Origin: Cytidiella melzeri | Lineage: Eukaryota; Basidiomycota; Agaricomycetes; Polyporales; Irpicaceae | DNA length: 64,000 bases | Reading direction: 5' to 3' | Assembly: GCA_022592445.1 (NCBI GenBank) | Contig: JABYQR010000008.1 | Coordinates: 248,001-312,000, forward strand | Shown here: in pieces, positions 34,258 through 46,022 of the stretch | Numbering within the stretch: position 1 is the first letter of the stretch | Layout: each line of letters opens with the position of its first letter | The notes under the pieces: model-generated | Told to the model about the DNA's origin: nothing | What the model saw: only the letters and a program-made list of their open reading frames with translations | Databases searched by the model: none | Translations under genes and position numbers: made by a program

Positions 34258-36179
34258 CTACACATCTTCATCTGCAGGCAGCCCAAGCCAAAGCTCAAGC
34301 TGCTGCCAAAGCTTCACCCTCTGTGCCATCCACGAGTCTCTCCACGCCTTGACGCACCCTCGACAGTACCCTAGCTCCGTCCAGTCGTGCTCGACAAGAC
34401 GCTGCAACCCGACGAGAGGATCATACAAATACTCTTCAAATAGACCTTTCTTCACAACCTCGTTCCAATGTGCAAAGAGGTTCGCCCTCGCCTGCATACA
34501 TTTGGCGCTCTCCTTGCTTGGAGGTTCAACGGGAGCCAGCGGACACAATATCTCCGGAGGGCTGCCTGCAGTCAAAATCCACCGAGCGACTAATTCTTCA
34601 CGAGCCCTGATGAGACGAACGAGGTCCTGGCGCGAGATCTGGGTGCTTGCTACATCGGGATCGTCTGAGTCGGCGTCTTCATCTTCTCCTAGTCGCGCTG
34701 TGCGAACGAGCTCGTAGAAGGCGCGCTTCAAGAGCTCAGGCATTTCGTATTCCCGTGCGAGGATGATCGTCTCTGGGGCATGTTTGATACGAGACTCGGT
34801 TAGCTTGGACAGCTCTTTCGACCACATTTGACGCAGAGTCCGACTGGCGAAGTCTTCCAAAGCGGAAAAGCGGAGTGTCTGGGCCGCACGGAGGATGGAA
34901 GCAAGCTGGGAAAACTCAGGTGGGCTGTAGACATATGATCTGGGCAGATTATGAGATTTTGCCACGTGGTGTATGAGCGAACAGCTGCTTACATGGCATT
35001 GTCGAGAGCCATGAGTAGCTGTTCGAAGTCGGCCACGGACACACCCTTCACCTTAAACACAGGACATTTATCGATAAAGTCGCAGAGATCTCCACCGTTT
35101 TCAGCACCGCCGTCGCCGGGAGCTGCAGAGAACAGTTCCTGAAAGTATGTTGACTGGTTTGCGAGTCGTGACCTGTGCAATCTGAACATCTGGTCTTCAA
35201 GCTGGAGTACGACGGAGCCGTCTAGGAACCAATATGTGCGGTTGCGAGTCCTCCGCTTTTGCGCTTTACCGCCGCTGGGCCCAGCAGAGTTCGCACTTGT
35301 CCTCGAGCGTTTCGCATAACGCTGATCATCTTCTTCTGATTCGCACAGGATAGCATCGTTTGGAGCCGATTCTGTATTGACGGACAAACGGTGCAGAGGG
35401 TAGGGAGTGGATGAGGCTGCTGGTTGTGTTGCAGAAAGCGGATTCGATGGAAAAGGTCTTTTCTTGGTTTCTGCAGGTGGCTGAGACAAAGATACTGCCT
35501 TGGGTTTCGGACCCGTGTTTGCGCACGCAATGGAACGGAGTGGAGAGGAAGAAAGAGAGGAAGAGGAGGAGGGGGACGCGGGACTCGACAGACGCGATGA
35601 TTGACCCTGACCAACCGGTTCTGCATGATCGACAGTAGGTGGTGAACTCTTCTTCGTCTCTTGTTCATCTTGAGGAGCATCGTCGTCTCCTGCATTTGTC
35701 TTAGTCTCCTCTACATCCTCTTCGCGCTCATCTTCCTCAGCCTTTAGCTCAGGTTCACCATAATCTTCGCCTGTAGCTTGTGATGCATTCTTTCGAGCAT
35801 CAACCTCTTCTGCATCGGAATCACTGGAGAATCGGCGTCTGCTTCGCGCAACAATAGCAGAGGAGGCTCTTTTTTGACCGGAAGGGTGAGTGTATTTGCC
35901 GCGCAGTACGAAGTATGGGTTTTTTCGAGGTGCGGGGCGAGTGGAGTTTGACGAGCGAGATGGGGTGTCTGTGATGAGCGGAGTATGGTGTTTTTGAGAA
36001 GCGGAGTATGGGTTTGTTCGAGGAGTTTGGCTCTCTCTAGAGGTTGAGGCAGAGTTCAACGGATTCAGCGACTTGTCAGAGGCATCGAGAGGAAATGGCC
36101 GAATAGAAGGCTTCACGGCCACTGTTGCAGCGGCGGATGTCCTGGTATTACTAGCTGTTGCAGTGCTGGAAGGCTCCAT
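34258..36179 (-). CDS. BTB/POZ-domain protein with long disordered N-terminus
   Basis: Start MEPSSTATASNTRTSA (a 20-codon upstream frame was not used). Residues 1 to about 310 are low-complexity Ser/Thr/Glu-rich with basic patches (RSRRRF, KRSRT, KAQKRRTRNR) that may be nuclear signals. The BTB fold follows: TYWFLDGSVVLQLEDQMFRL, HRSRLANQSTYFQELF, then VKGVSVADFEQLLMALDNAI with one intron (about 34936-34992) before SYVYSPPEFSQLASILRAA. The tail contains helical repeats typical of fungal BTB proteins. Its partners are unknown; BTB domains usually mediate dimerisation or Cul3 binding. It converges on the CAP gene. Confidence 0.9.
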
Positions 36180-36714
36180 GCCTACGCGTCGTGTAGAAAC
36201 GTGGGTTTGTATGCCAAAGTTGCACACAGGTAAAAACAAACTAACCTTGCAGGTCTCCTAATCTTGTGGTGAGAGTAAGGTCGGAAGACAGTGGACACAC
36301 AAGTCCATAGGTGTGACACACACGCGCTCTGTCGCGCTCTGTCACATTCCGTCATGAATATATATATCATGAACGCGTTCAGTCACACCGTAACGTGACG
36401 GTCCATTAGACACATCCGAATCCGAGACTCCTTCAAGACCCTCCAAGCAGAATGTTACCCTTTCATCGCATTCACGGTGCTTTTCTCTGTTGGTCCGCCA
36501 CCATGTTCCTGGAGAGTGACAATCCAGAGATAATCCAGGCAACACCAGCCCCGACGAGTGAGGAACGGCGTAGGCGAAGTAGGAATTGAGAAACAGCCCT
36601 GGTCAAGGCCTTATTGATACAATTTGATAGAAAAACAAATATAAACTGTTCAAAGGTCCAAGATCTACACGTACATTAACCAGACCAAACACAGGTGCAA
36701 TACATACCGAACGG
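36180..36714. other. Intergenic with short direct repeat and AT palindrome-like stretch
   Basis: It contains a duplicated GCGCTCTGTC (about 36330-36348) and TCATGAATATATATATCATGA, nearly palindromic, at about 36352-36372. It is the promoter side of the BTB gene and the 3' side of the Ser/Pro-rich gene. No gene is seen. Confidence 0.5.
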
Positions 36715-39549
36715 TCAGAGTAACCGAAGGAGGAGCCAAGGTAAGAAAATGAGGAAAGGAAGGAGATCCAGGATTCCAGAGAGAGACGTGGGACTGGTAG
36801 GCTTGAGAGACTTTTCTTCATTCCCTTCAAACAGCTCGTGGCAGTCAAGTTCATCGGCTGCTGATGATGATTCGTCTGAGAAAAATTCTTCCTCGAGTTC
36901 AAGCGAGGAAGCAGAATCACGGGCTTCGAGCTTTGGCTAGTCATGAAGGGCATGAGGCATGAGTCTCAAGGTCGATTCAACAAACCAGGAAAGAACAGCA
37001 CATACCTCTCTAGTTGTATGACGAGTACTCTGCCGCAAGTCTTCCACGATATTCAGCCGCCCAGTAGCAGGCCGAGTGATGCCAAACTTTCTGAAGCATG
37101 AATCCGAAGGTGACGCAGTGGGTGAGAGCACGAAATTGACCGGCAAAGGGTTGTGTCTACGTGGAGGCGAAGACGGGAGCTTGAGTAATGCCCCATAGAA
37201 AATGTTACTCTGCGTAGTTGGATCTGAATTGCTCGCATATGCTTTCGAAAACAGCTGTACCTGCAAGCCAGCTCCGTCACCAGAACTCAATTTTGACGAA
37301 TGGCCGGGTGACGGCAGGAGAATATCCATCGCAACGGGTGAGAAAAAGTTGCTTTGGGGCCCTTGTTCATCGATCCGCTGCGTAGGCAAAGACCCGAGCC
37401 TATCTATTAGTGACGCACTTTGAACCGGCTTTGGTTGATCATGATATGCAGGGATGACGGAAAGCGATGTAGAGGTAGATGGCGCAAGAACGAAGTCAGG
37501 CCTGACATCCATGCTATCGTCGATCTCGGGCAATCGAGGGGGCTCGGCCACTGCAGACAACAAGGGTAAAACGCCGGTGGATGAGGTCGTGTGGGCAGGG
37601 CCGACATTATCCATGACGATGTCCTCACTGAAGCCTGCATGGATAGGCGTGGCAGTATCATGCGAAGACATGATAGCCTTCGTGGTAGTAGGGAAGAGGA
37701 AAGACGGTTGCTCCTGAACCGAAGGTGTGAGAGCTGGTTGTAGCACTGCGATTGGCTGAGAGGTGGATGTACGACCAATGCTGAATTCAGTAGCTGCCTT
37801 GCTCGTCGTGGTGGTGAAACCACTCCGAGGGAGCACGGGGAGGTGTGACGGTCGTTCAGGAGGTGTTGTGGCCACGCTCATTCCAGGGCTGTGTCCAGTG
37901 CCACCGGTTGGTACAGATGCAGGACCAGACTGACCAGTCGGAGCGGCAGTTATGTCAGGTTTAGGGGATATAGGTCGAGGCTGCAGTTTCGATACGTTAA
38001 ACGATCGAGAGATAGAAGACGATTGTGATTTTACACGAGGGATGGATCGCTGCGCCTTTCCATCATCGTTAGTCTCTCGAACCGGGGGCATGACGACCGA
38101 CGGCAATTCAATTGTTGAGGGAGCAGCTGCCTGCGAGCTGCTGGCAATTTGGTTAGAAAGACGGGAAGGGGGTAGGGCTGGTTGCTTGGATTGATTCGAT
38201 TTAGTTTGGTAAAATCGGGGTGCAATTGGGACAGCAGGCGATGCCCGAGTAGTTTCGGAGTTGCGCATAGGTGCCTTTGCGCTGCCTGCGACAGGTGCAG
38301 CAGGGGCAGGCTTGGGTAATAGCGAGTCGCCTTGCGTTGAGCTGATAGTGCCAAGTTCACGATAATTTTCAGGCCGAATCGGCGCCTTTCCTTTACTATC
38401 CCGTGTGGGCGGCGTTGACGACGAAGGAAGAGGATGAGGAGGCATCAACTTCGAGGGCGGACCTGCCGCAAGCTGTGCGCTGTCCTTACTACGGACCATC
38501 GACGTTTGACGTTGGAAACTGCCTGAGCTCATCACTGTAGTCGGCTGGCCAGGCAAGGATAAGTGTGATAGAGCGAGCTCCATCTTAGTAAGTCGTCCGT
38601 CGTAAGACAAAACAGGGCGATAAACTCGAGAATCCTGTGCTGCATGGCTGACCTCACGAGCAACTGCTGGAACCGACTGAGCGGAATGCGTTTGTTGTTG
38701 AGAAGAGAAAGTCATTTTCGTGTCGCCTGACCCACCAACGCGACTGGATTGGCCATGTGAAGACGGGAGCGACAAGACGCAGTCCATTGCAGAAGGTCCA
38801 TCCAACGCTAAGATAACAGGGGGTACGTGAGTAGCAAGTGCTGACGCTTTGGCTCCCGTGAGCGCACTCGATTGAACGGACTGCGTTCGTAGTGGTGAGG
38901 GCGAAGGAAGAGGAGGATGAGGCATCGACTTCGAGGGCGGACCTGCCGCGAGCTGTGCGCTGTCCTTACTACGGACCATCGACGGTTGACTTCGAGGTCC
39001 ATCAGAGCCACTAGTCGACTGGCCAGGCAAGGATAAGTGTGACAGAGCGAGCTCCATCTTAGTAAGTCGTCCGTCGTAAGATAAAACAGGACGAGGAACT
39101 CGAGAATTCTGTGCTGCATGGCTGACCCCACGAGCAACTGCTGGAGCCGACTGAGCGGAATGCGTTTGTGGCTGAGATGAGACAGTCATTTTTGTGTCGC
39201 GTGATCCACCAACGCGAGTGGCTTGGCCAGGCAAAGACAGAAGCGACAAGGCGGCTTCCATCTCAGAAGGTCCATCATACGCTATGATTGGAGGGGGTAC
39301 GTGAGTAGGAAGTGCTGACACTTTGGCTCCAGTAGGCGCACTCGATTGAACGGACTGCGTTCGTTGTGGTGAGGGTGATGTGCTTTGACTATCTACAGTG
39401 GTGGTGGGGGCAGATGTGCTAGAGCTCTGGGAGGGCGTATTCTTCGTCGTACTCGGCAGAGGTATGCGAGGTCGTGCTGGCCGCATTCGGGACGTTGTTG
39501 GACGGGAAACAGGTCTCTCAGGGTCCGCAACGACGGCTTTGATCCGCAT
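36715..39549 (-). CDS. Large Ser/Pro/Thr-rich protein with internally duplicated segment, unknown function
   Basis: The start MRIKAVVADPERPVSR (ATG at 39549) opens a long frame to about 37010. A GTATGT...GACTAG intron then joins an acidic last exon (PKLEARDSASSLELEEEFF) in phase, ending in a hydrophobic tail (LDLLPFLIFLPWLLLRLL). The unspliced frame would stop at 36937. The protein is largely disordered, rich in Ser, Pro, Thr and Gln. A motif of the form YDGxxxxMExALSxLSLPGQ occurs four times in the N-terminal third, alternating two variants (AYDGPSEMEAALSLLSLPGQ and SYDGRLTKMELALSHLSLPG). This follows from a roughly 480-bp tandem duplication. No domain is recognised. The repeated motif could be a short amphipathic docking helix; that is a guess. 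Confidence 0.8.
38424..38903 (-). repeat. In-frame tandem repeat unit B inside the Ser/Pro-rich gene
   Basis: Partner of 38904-39370 at an offset of about 480 bp. Landmarks such as CTTCGAGGGCGGACCTGCCG and CAAGGATAAGTGTGA recur with few differences. The offset is a multiple of three, so the frame is kept. Confidence 0.85.
38904..39370 (-). repeat. In-frame tandem repeat unit A inside the Ser/Pro-rich gene
   Basis: The first (N-terminal) copy of the unit. Each unit carries two variants of the YDG...LSLPGQ motif plus the shared stretch MVRSKDSAQLAAGPPSK. Confidence 0.85.
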
Positions 39550-40708
39550 TTTCCTCAAGACACTACCGACGCAATCGTTCGATGAGACAGATGAGTGCTT
39601 TCGGTGTGTTCAGACGTTCGTTCGCAGCAGCAACTTCCACTGGAGTAAGGCGCTTTGCTGGTTCTAGCAGCAGCATCGTAAGTCAAGAAACAATGGGCAG
39701 CGCGAATTAGACCCTACCCTCGACTTTCTCAAAATGCGAGAGGACTTTCGTGCTGCGTAGCCTGTCAGTTCTACATTGGTGGTGTCTGACAGGAAACCAG
39801 CACAACATACGCTAGGTATTTGGAGAGTAATTGCTGTCTGAGCGAAAGTCCTCTCGCCTTGCCGTACAACGGAGGGGTAGCGAGATGGTGGTAGAAAGTG
39901 AAGGCCAAAACAGTAGAACATGGCTAGATATACATACCACTCGAGTGGCGTATTTATCAAGCTCTGGCCTAAACAAAGAAGCCGATGTGATTGCCTCGGA
40001 TCTATCATCCGTGATGTGGCCCACTCTAAATGGCCCGGCTGTGACAAGCTGGCCCAGTACACAAGGAGTCCTTTGTTGACTGCCAGTCACGAAGGGCCAA
40101 CGGGTTAGTTACGATGGCCCGTCTGAGGCCCAATATGCATAGCCCTAGAGTAGATCTTGGAGAATACAGCAACGACAATCCATGCGAGGAAGGCGTGTAC
40201 GTACCACCGGGTTGGCCATACACGCATACGGGCCATGGCCTGCCAGTGGCAGTGGCACCAGGTACGCTAGCGCCAGCGCATGTTGGCTGTGAGTGAGTGA
40301 ATGTCGCTCGAAGGTCAAGCCGTAGATTCGTCAGGTATCCAGTGCCATGGTCCCACAGAATGGTCGTACGCTCATACGGATGGTGGTGGTTGAATAGCAA
40401 GATTCGCAGCACGCAGAGCAGACGCCGATTTCACAAGCGCTACTGACTATTTTGATGACATGCGCCGTTCTTTCAAAAAAGCGACGAAATACAGGTGTGA
40501 CGAAAACTATAGTACGTGACAATAATATATGTACTTGCAAAGGGAGGGATGAGGGGATGAGATGTGCGTATGAAAGGTGCATGCAGGGTATAGCTGTCAT
40601 TCAATCCATGAGGTCGCGTGTTAACTTGCCACAAGTACACAAGGTACGGTTGCTGGACGACCTGACATCGTCCGACAGCCATTAAATAAGGACCTTCAGT
40701 AGGTCACC
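39550..40708. other. Intergenic, no gene seen
   Basis: Upstream of the Ser/Pro-rich gene and 3' of Polo kinase. Frames of 60-130 codons exist on both strands with no motif or plausible splicing. Confidence 0.5.
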
Positions 40709-43448
40709 CTACCGCAATGCCATCCGCGACGGTCGGCTACCCAAAGTAGATGCGATAGGAATAGAAGGAGGCAGCTGAGGTGTTTCTGACTCTACCGGGG
40801 ATGCTTGAGCTTGCGCCTGCGTGCTCGCGTTCCGAATTGACACAAGGACCTCCTTGCAATAGCGAAGCTTCTCAACCATCCGCTCGTTCCGCTTGATGAG
40901 ATTTGGATCCGATGTAGACGGTCGGAGCGACATAGCCATGATCTCGCTCAAACTGAAGCGTGTGAGTTCGTAGTTCTTGTCAATGTGCGTGACGAGGAGG
41001 CCCTGTGAGGATAGAATGACCTTCGAATGGTCGTAGAAGTTGAACTAGACGAAGCGTCAGATACGAAACAGTACACGACGGCGTGGATGGTTTACCTGCA
41101 GAACGTCGTGACTCATCTTGAAAACAATTACATGTTTCATCCGCAGGTACTTCTGCACAAAATCCATGCCTTTCGTTCGATCCTGATCTTCATAAGTGTA
41201 GTCGTAATCGCCATAAAGGCGATCCATGATGTAGCGTTCGAAATGCTTGAGGAGATACACTTTGCTCTTCAGTTCCTCAGGATATTCGGAGACAGTGTAG
41301 TTCTTGCGCACGTACACCGATCCTTGCCGCCGTGAAGATATATAATCAAAGTGGCTAGGGTGATATCATAAGCGCGCGGGAGAGGTTTAAGAGGTAAAAT
41401 GACTGACATCTTATCTGCAGAAAGTACGACGGTGGTGCTGTCATTGAAGTGTACCCCGACCGACCCATCCGTCAAAGCATAGCCCATCCCGTACTTATTG
41501 CAGTAATCCACCCACGAGACGATAAAGACCTTAGGATCCGGCAGGTCCACATCGTCACGGGGGTCCCTAAATAGTATTCCTGCAGACTTTGCCTCGAAGG
41601 CAGCAGTCAACACCTGTGCGGCGGCGTCAAAGCCATTGACTTTCAAGGACTGAGACGACGAAGACGCTGGTAGTCCGGCAAGAGCACTGTCCACTCTCAA
41701 ACCGGCCTTCTTGACTTTGGTTTCCTGAGGAGGGATATTCTCGGGCTCGTCGTAACCGAATGTTGGCGAGGGAGCGTTGGAAGGGACCATCTGCGCCACG
41801 ATCCTAGCCTTCTGAGACTCGAGCTCCTTCTTCCTGGCTTCCTCTGCCCTGTTTCCTACGTCATCGTGCTCTTCCTGGATATTCTGAAGCGCGCCTGCGC
41901 GTGCTTCGCGTAGCTGGCGGCCGGGTGATTTGGCGTCCTTCGCAGCCTGTAGCTTTCTAATTAGTGGCTGTTCGCCTCGAGAGGACGCAGGAGCGACGAG
42001 AAGAGGTTGTCTGGCAGAGCTGAGCAGCGCTGATATGGGACTGCCAGGCTGCACAGCTTTCTGGAACTCCTTCTCCTGCTGGGCAAGACTGGAGGTCGCA
42101 CTGCGCATCTTGCCGTTGCTAGCAGAGGGTGCCGAAGGCACGGCGATACTGGTAACATCTTCGTCCAGCAAGGCCTGCTTCCGAAGGGTGATCAGGTTTT
42201 CTCTCGACATAGCCGGTGTAACGTGCCTGAAATCAGGAATCGCGTCATGGGCAGATACAGGAATGGAAGAAGGTATCGTTCCCCGAGTGAACCATTCATG
42301 GTCAATGATGTCGTGTATAAGGGGTCTTTCTTCTGGATTATGAGCGAGAATCTGTTGTATCAGAGTTTGCACTTCCGAGGAAACCAGGCGGTCGGGTGGA
42401 AACTCGTATTCGTTGTTCCGGATACGCCTTTATACAGTTAGCGAAACTCTCTGCACAATAATGTGGGTACTCACTTGTAGATAGATTTGACATCCTTGGT
42501 CTGGAACGGTGGCCGACCGATGACAAGAGTGTAGAGAATGACACCAATGGACCATGTGTCGACTTCAAAGCTGTGGCCATTGGCTGTGTCGAAGAGGACC
42601 TCCGGAGCGATGTAGTTCGGTGTCCCGCAAATAGTCTTCTTCCGTTCTCCGGGGTTCTCAATGAGGGCAGCGAGGCCGAAGTCTCCCACTTTGACGTTCA
42701 TCTTCGAGTCCAAGAAGATGTTCCCCAGCTTGAGATCACGGTGAATTACTTGGTGATTGTGCATATAATGGCAAGCACCAGACAACTGGACCATAAAAAA
42801 CCGAGACTCTGCCTCTGTGAAACGCTTGCGACGTCGGAGCATGTCCATCAGAGAGCCATTGTGACAGAGCTCTAAAGTCATGTACACGTTCTCTGAGTCT
42901 TCAAAACACTCCTGAAATTTCACTATGTTCGGGTGGTCGAGCGCGCGGTGGATCTTGATCTCTGCATAGAGCTTCGCAAACGTCATAAGGGAAATTCTGA
43001 CAAGGAATATGAAAGTAGGCCACTCACTTTCGTCTTAGCTTTCTTAGTTTTGAGCGATTGTTTCGTGACTACCTTACATGCGGACCGAAAGCCATGGCGG
43101 TCTCGGACCTCGTATACGCGCGCGAACCCGCCCTACCCACAGTTAGGCATAGTCGGCGTGATGTGGAGTGAGACGTACCTCTCCCAACAAGCCTACTCTC
43201 TGTAGTTCTACACTCCGTGACTTGTCTGTAATCACTTTAGGCGGTGAAGGCGGAGAGACTTTAGCATTCTGTCTAGGCAGAGGAGCTTCTGCGGGGTTTT
43301 CTGCTGGTTGTTGCTGCAGCTTCGGGGGTGTTCCAGGTGACGGCTGGCGAGGAAACGGCTTGACGTTGAGTGCTTGGTGGCTGGCGGTGCTTGCGAGGGG
43401 GTAACGGCGAGAAGCGGGCGGCATCGACGAGAGAGCTTGAGCAGACAT
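40709..43448 (-). CDS. CDC5: Polo-like kinase (Cdc5/Plo1)
   Basis: The start [20 protein letters not shown] is followed by a Pro/Ser linker. The kinase domain then reads [18 protein letters not shown] (glycine loop), [10 protein letters not shown] (catalytic Lys), [24 protein letters not shown], a Thr-containing activation loop [16 protein letters not shown], and [20 protein letters not shown]. The C-terminal half has two polo boxes: [20 protein letters not shown] with [11 protein letters not shown], and later [19 protein letters not shown] with [14 protein letters not shown]. Catalytic and phosphopeptide-binding regions look complete. It governs mitotic entry, spindle-pole function, mitotic exit and cytokinesis. 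Six or so small introns interrupt it. Confidence 0.97.
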
Positions 43449-44421
43449 CGTTTCAGTAGGCCTAACGCCTTTCGATGTCGAGGAGAACGAAGGAATATGG
43501 ACGAGAACCAGGCGAGAGACGGACGTTGGAAAGTTGAACTTGCGGAAGGCGCATGGGATTCTTACATAATCGCACGTGGTCGCGTCAGCCCTCGCGTTGC
43601 GCGACGCGTCTCATGTCATGTGATCGCGTTTTGCACACACCCCGCGTCTCGGCGCTTCAACATGAAGTTGTTCTTGCTTGACGGCTGCAAGGACGATGCG
43701 CTGTAGCTCTCGAGGTGTACATGTACGCCTGCAACACGCAACGGAATCGCAAGAACAGCTCGGCTACCCCTGCTTTTCTTGTAACTGCCAGACCGTTCTC
43801 TCGAAATCACCGTCAAAAGCCTCGAAGGTCCTTCTGCAACCTCTGTTGGAGGCGGCACAAGAGGTCTCTCACGCCTACGATAGGTGACTTTGAGCGTATG
43901 GAATTATTAGCCAGTGGACTCAGAGTCGTGCAAGTGGCACGTTCCCCCGCAGCCTCAACCAAGTCTCAAGTTAGGCGCCAAATACACATTACTCAAGGCG
44001 GGGGTACGAAACTACATAGGCCTATCTCTCCGTACAATGTAACAGGACATTCGCAATGTCATCCGCGTATACAATGCAGGTCTGCAAAAGCTTCCTAAAT
44101 CCGTCTTTCTGATTCCGCCTTGCAGGACCTTGTCGATCACTTCCGCAAGCACGGCAACGTTCTCGTCAAGTACGCCGGCGATGCGCTCGAACGTTCATTG
44201 ACAGCCTCAGCTCCTTCGCTCGGACCTACGGCGTGGGTGACAGGGCGAGGATGCTACGATGCTCGAACCAAACACTCAGAGCTGGATGTAGCGCACAGCT
44301 GTTCAGAAGCTGGGTAGAAAGTGTATATATACCGCCCTCTTCCTTCCAGTCACCTCATCCAAACAGCCAACACGTCTCCCACAACTCCAAATCAACCACC
44401 TCAGTATACTCTCGAAACAAC
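43449..44421. other. Divergent intergenic region before the small secreted protein pair
   Basis: Contains some open frame (43715-44098, and a stretch reading DLVDHFRKHGNVLVKYAGDA at about 44127) that could be gene remnants. I could not assemble a gene. The last about 130 bp are duplicated at 45550-45674. Confidence 0.4.
44324..44331 (+). promoter_or_regulatory. TATA box of small secreted protein gene 1
   Basis: TATATATA lies about 98 bp upstream of the ATG at 44422. The surrounding sequence (AAGTGTATATATACCGCCCT) is conserved in front of the second copy. Confidence 0.75.
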
Positions 44422-44769
44422 ATGTTTGGCTCTCGGCTCTACCTGATCTCCGCAGTGGCGGTTTTGATTTCCGTAGTTGGTGCAAACCCCATGCCCGCAC
44501 CATCTGCCACTCCTATGCTGCCCCAGCGCAATGCCACAACCGGCCAGAACGACAACTCGACCTCGCCTGCTATGGTAAACAACAACCGCAACACCACCAT
44601 TGCCAACACCACTATCACTGGCACGAACGGTGGCCAGGCTGCTTGCGACCGTGGCCACACGCAATTCTGCACGACGACTACCACGTCTGCTACACCTACT
44701 CCGACTAATTACCCGTTCTACTGCTACTTTGACCCATTCCTCCCTGAATGTGATGGTTTCCCTTACTAA
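44422..44769 (+). CDS. Small secreted Cys/Asn-rich glycoprotein, tandem copy 1
   Basis: An intronless 115-residue protein. The signal peptide MFGSRLYLISAVAVLISVVG precedes ANPMPAPSATPMLPQRN. The middle is packed with N-glycosylation sequons (NAT, NST, two NTT) and Thr runs. Four cysteines occur in the mature part: AACDRGHTQFC and YCYFDPFLPEC. Copy 2 at 45675-46022 is nearly identical, including a long stretch with only silent differences. I recognise no family. Size, secretion and Cys pairs fit effector-like or cell-surface small secreted proteins; function is unknown. Confidence 0.88.
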   Translation: MFGSRLYLISAVAVLISVVGANPMPAPSATPMLPQRNATTGQNDNSTSPAMVNNNRNTTIANTTITGTNGGQAACDRGHTQFCTTTTTSATPTPTNYPFYCYFDPFLPECDGFPY

Positions 44770-45579
44770 AGTGATGTATTCATTTTGCACGACTGTTTCA
44801 CGGATTCTGTACCTTGCGCTATATATACTCGCAATGGCAGTAGTTGGTCTCGTTCAATGAATTGTTCGTTTTGATCCTTTGAAACCTGCTACAAAGCAAT
44901 ATCTCGGTCCACCGACGTAACCTCCTTGTGCACCACTGGCACGCTCACCTCTGCGAATATTGAGGCAAAGTCACAACACCGAATGGTCATTTAACTGCGT
45001 CGATTGCGAGCTAGATGGTCGGTTTCTGTGTGCAACAACCACCGCGTGAGTGAAGCACCCGCTCACAGATGCACGAATAAGCGCCATGAAGTTGTATCCT
45101 TCTTCCATCTTCAGAGTCATCCACATCATTTCTAGCCAATATTAACGGCTTTAGCAGTTACAAACATGACATTCGCCATGCAAGACTACGTAGCACGGGT
45201 GGCTCGCCAAAGAATTCGGTAGTGTCCATCCTTGGCTGCTCCCGTCCAGCATCTCGAGCAAGAAACTGGCATTTACAGCGTATGCGCGAACTACACAGAT
45301 CGGTAAGAGCTTCTTGATTCCGTCTGATACCGTGCCATCTATTCTTTGTCCTTTTAAAAGGTAATCTTCAGGCTCCGGAACTGCGTCGAGAACTGCGGAA
45401 GCAAGGCACGACAATGTTCATGGTGTGTTCGGGCGATAAGTTTGCCTCCGTTCGCGTTCGACAAAAGTATGGATTCCGCTTGAATCTGCAGTGTCACTGG
45501 ATGACAATACGAGGGTACCACAGGGCTCTTGGATACTCGAAGTCGGATACTATAGCGCACAGAAGCTGGGTCGAAAGTG
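44770..45579. other. Spacer between tandem small secreted protein genes
   Basis: This is 3' flank of copy 1 and promoter of copy 2. The similarity of the two units begins near 45550, about 125 bp before the second ATG. I see no other gene. Confidence 0.5.
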
Positions 45580-45587
45580 TATATATA
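45580..45587 (+). promoter_or_regulatory. TATA box of small secreted protein gene 2
   Basis: TATATATA lies about 95 bp upstream of the ATG at 45675, within a promoter block shared with copy 1 (CCGCCCTCTTCCT follows in both). Confidence 0.75.
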
Positions 45588-45674
45588 CCGCCCTCTTCCT
45601 CACAATCACTTCATCCAAACAGCCAGCATCCCCATCAAACTCGAAACCACTTACTCTTCTCCTCCTGAATCAAC

Positions 45675-46022
45675 ATGTTTGGCTCTCGTCTCTACTTCAT
45701 CTCCGCCATGGCGGTTATTATCTCTGCCGTCGGCGCAAATCCCATGCCCGCACCATCTGCCACTCCCATGCTGCCCCAGCGCAACGCCACCACCGGTCAG
45801 AACGACAACTCGACCTCGCCTGCTATGGTAAATAACAACCGTAACACCACCATTGCCAACACCACTATCACTGGCACGAACGGTGGTCAGGCCGCTTGCG
45901 ACCGTGGCCACACCCAGTTTTGCACAACCACTACCACATCTGCCACACCTACCCCGACCATTTACCCCTACTACTGTTTCTTCGAGCCATTCTTGCCTGA
46001 ATGCGACGGCTTCTATCCTTAG
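45675..46022 (+). CDS. Small secreted Cys/Asn-rich glycoprotein, tandem copy 2
   Basis: 115 residues, the same length as copy 1. Signal peptide MFGSRLYFISAMAVIISAVG; mature protein ANPMPAPSATPMLPQRN onward. Changes are confined mostly to the signal peptide and the C-terminal end (YYCFFEPFLPECDGFYP versus FYCYFDPFLPECDGFPY). All four Cys and all sequons are kept. Third-position silent changes in the middle, with no amino-acid change, indicate purifying selection after duplication. The unit spacing is 1253 bp. Confidence 0.88.
   Translation: MFGSRLYFISAMAVIISAVGANPMPAPSATPMLPQRNATTGQNDNSTSPAMVNNNRNTTIANTTITGTNGGQAACDRGHTQFCTTTTTSATPTPTIYPYYCFFEPFLPECDGFYP

Noticed and set aside
36180..36239. 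Upstream extension of the BTB protein by 20 codons
   Set aside because: The ATG at 36179 has a better context and the extension shows no feature.
36352..36372. Near-palindrome TCATGAATATATATATCATGA as a regulatory hairpin
   Set aside because: AT-rich near-palindromes are common in fungal intergenic DNA, and nothing else supports a function.
43715..44317. Plus-strand frames between Polo kinase and the small secreted protein
   Set aside because: Parts look protein-like (DLVDHFRKHGNVLVKYAGDA), but no consistent multi-exon model or family could be found.
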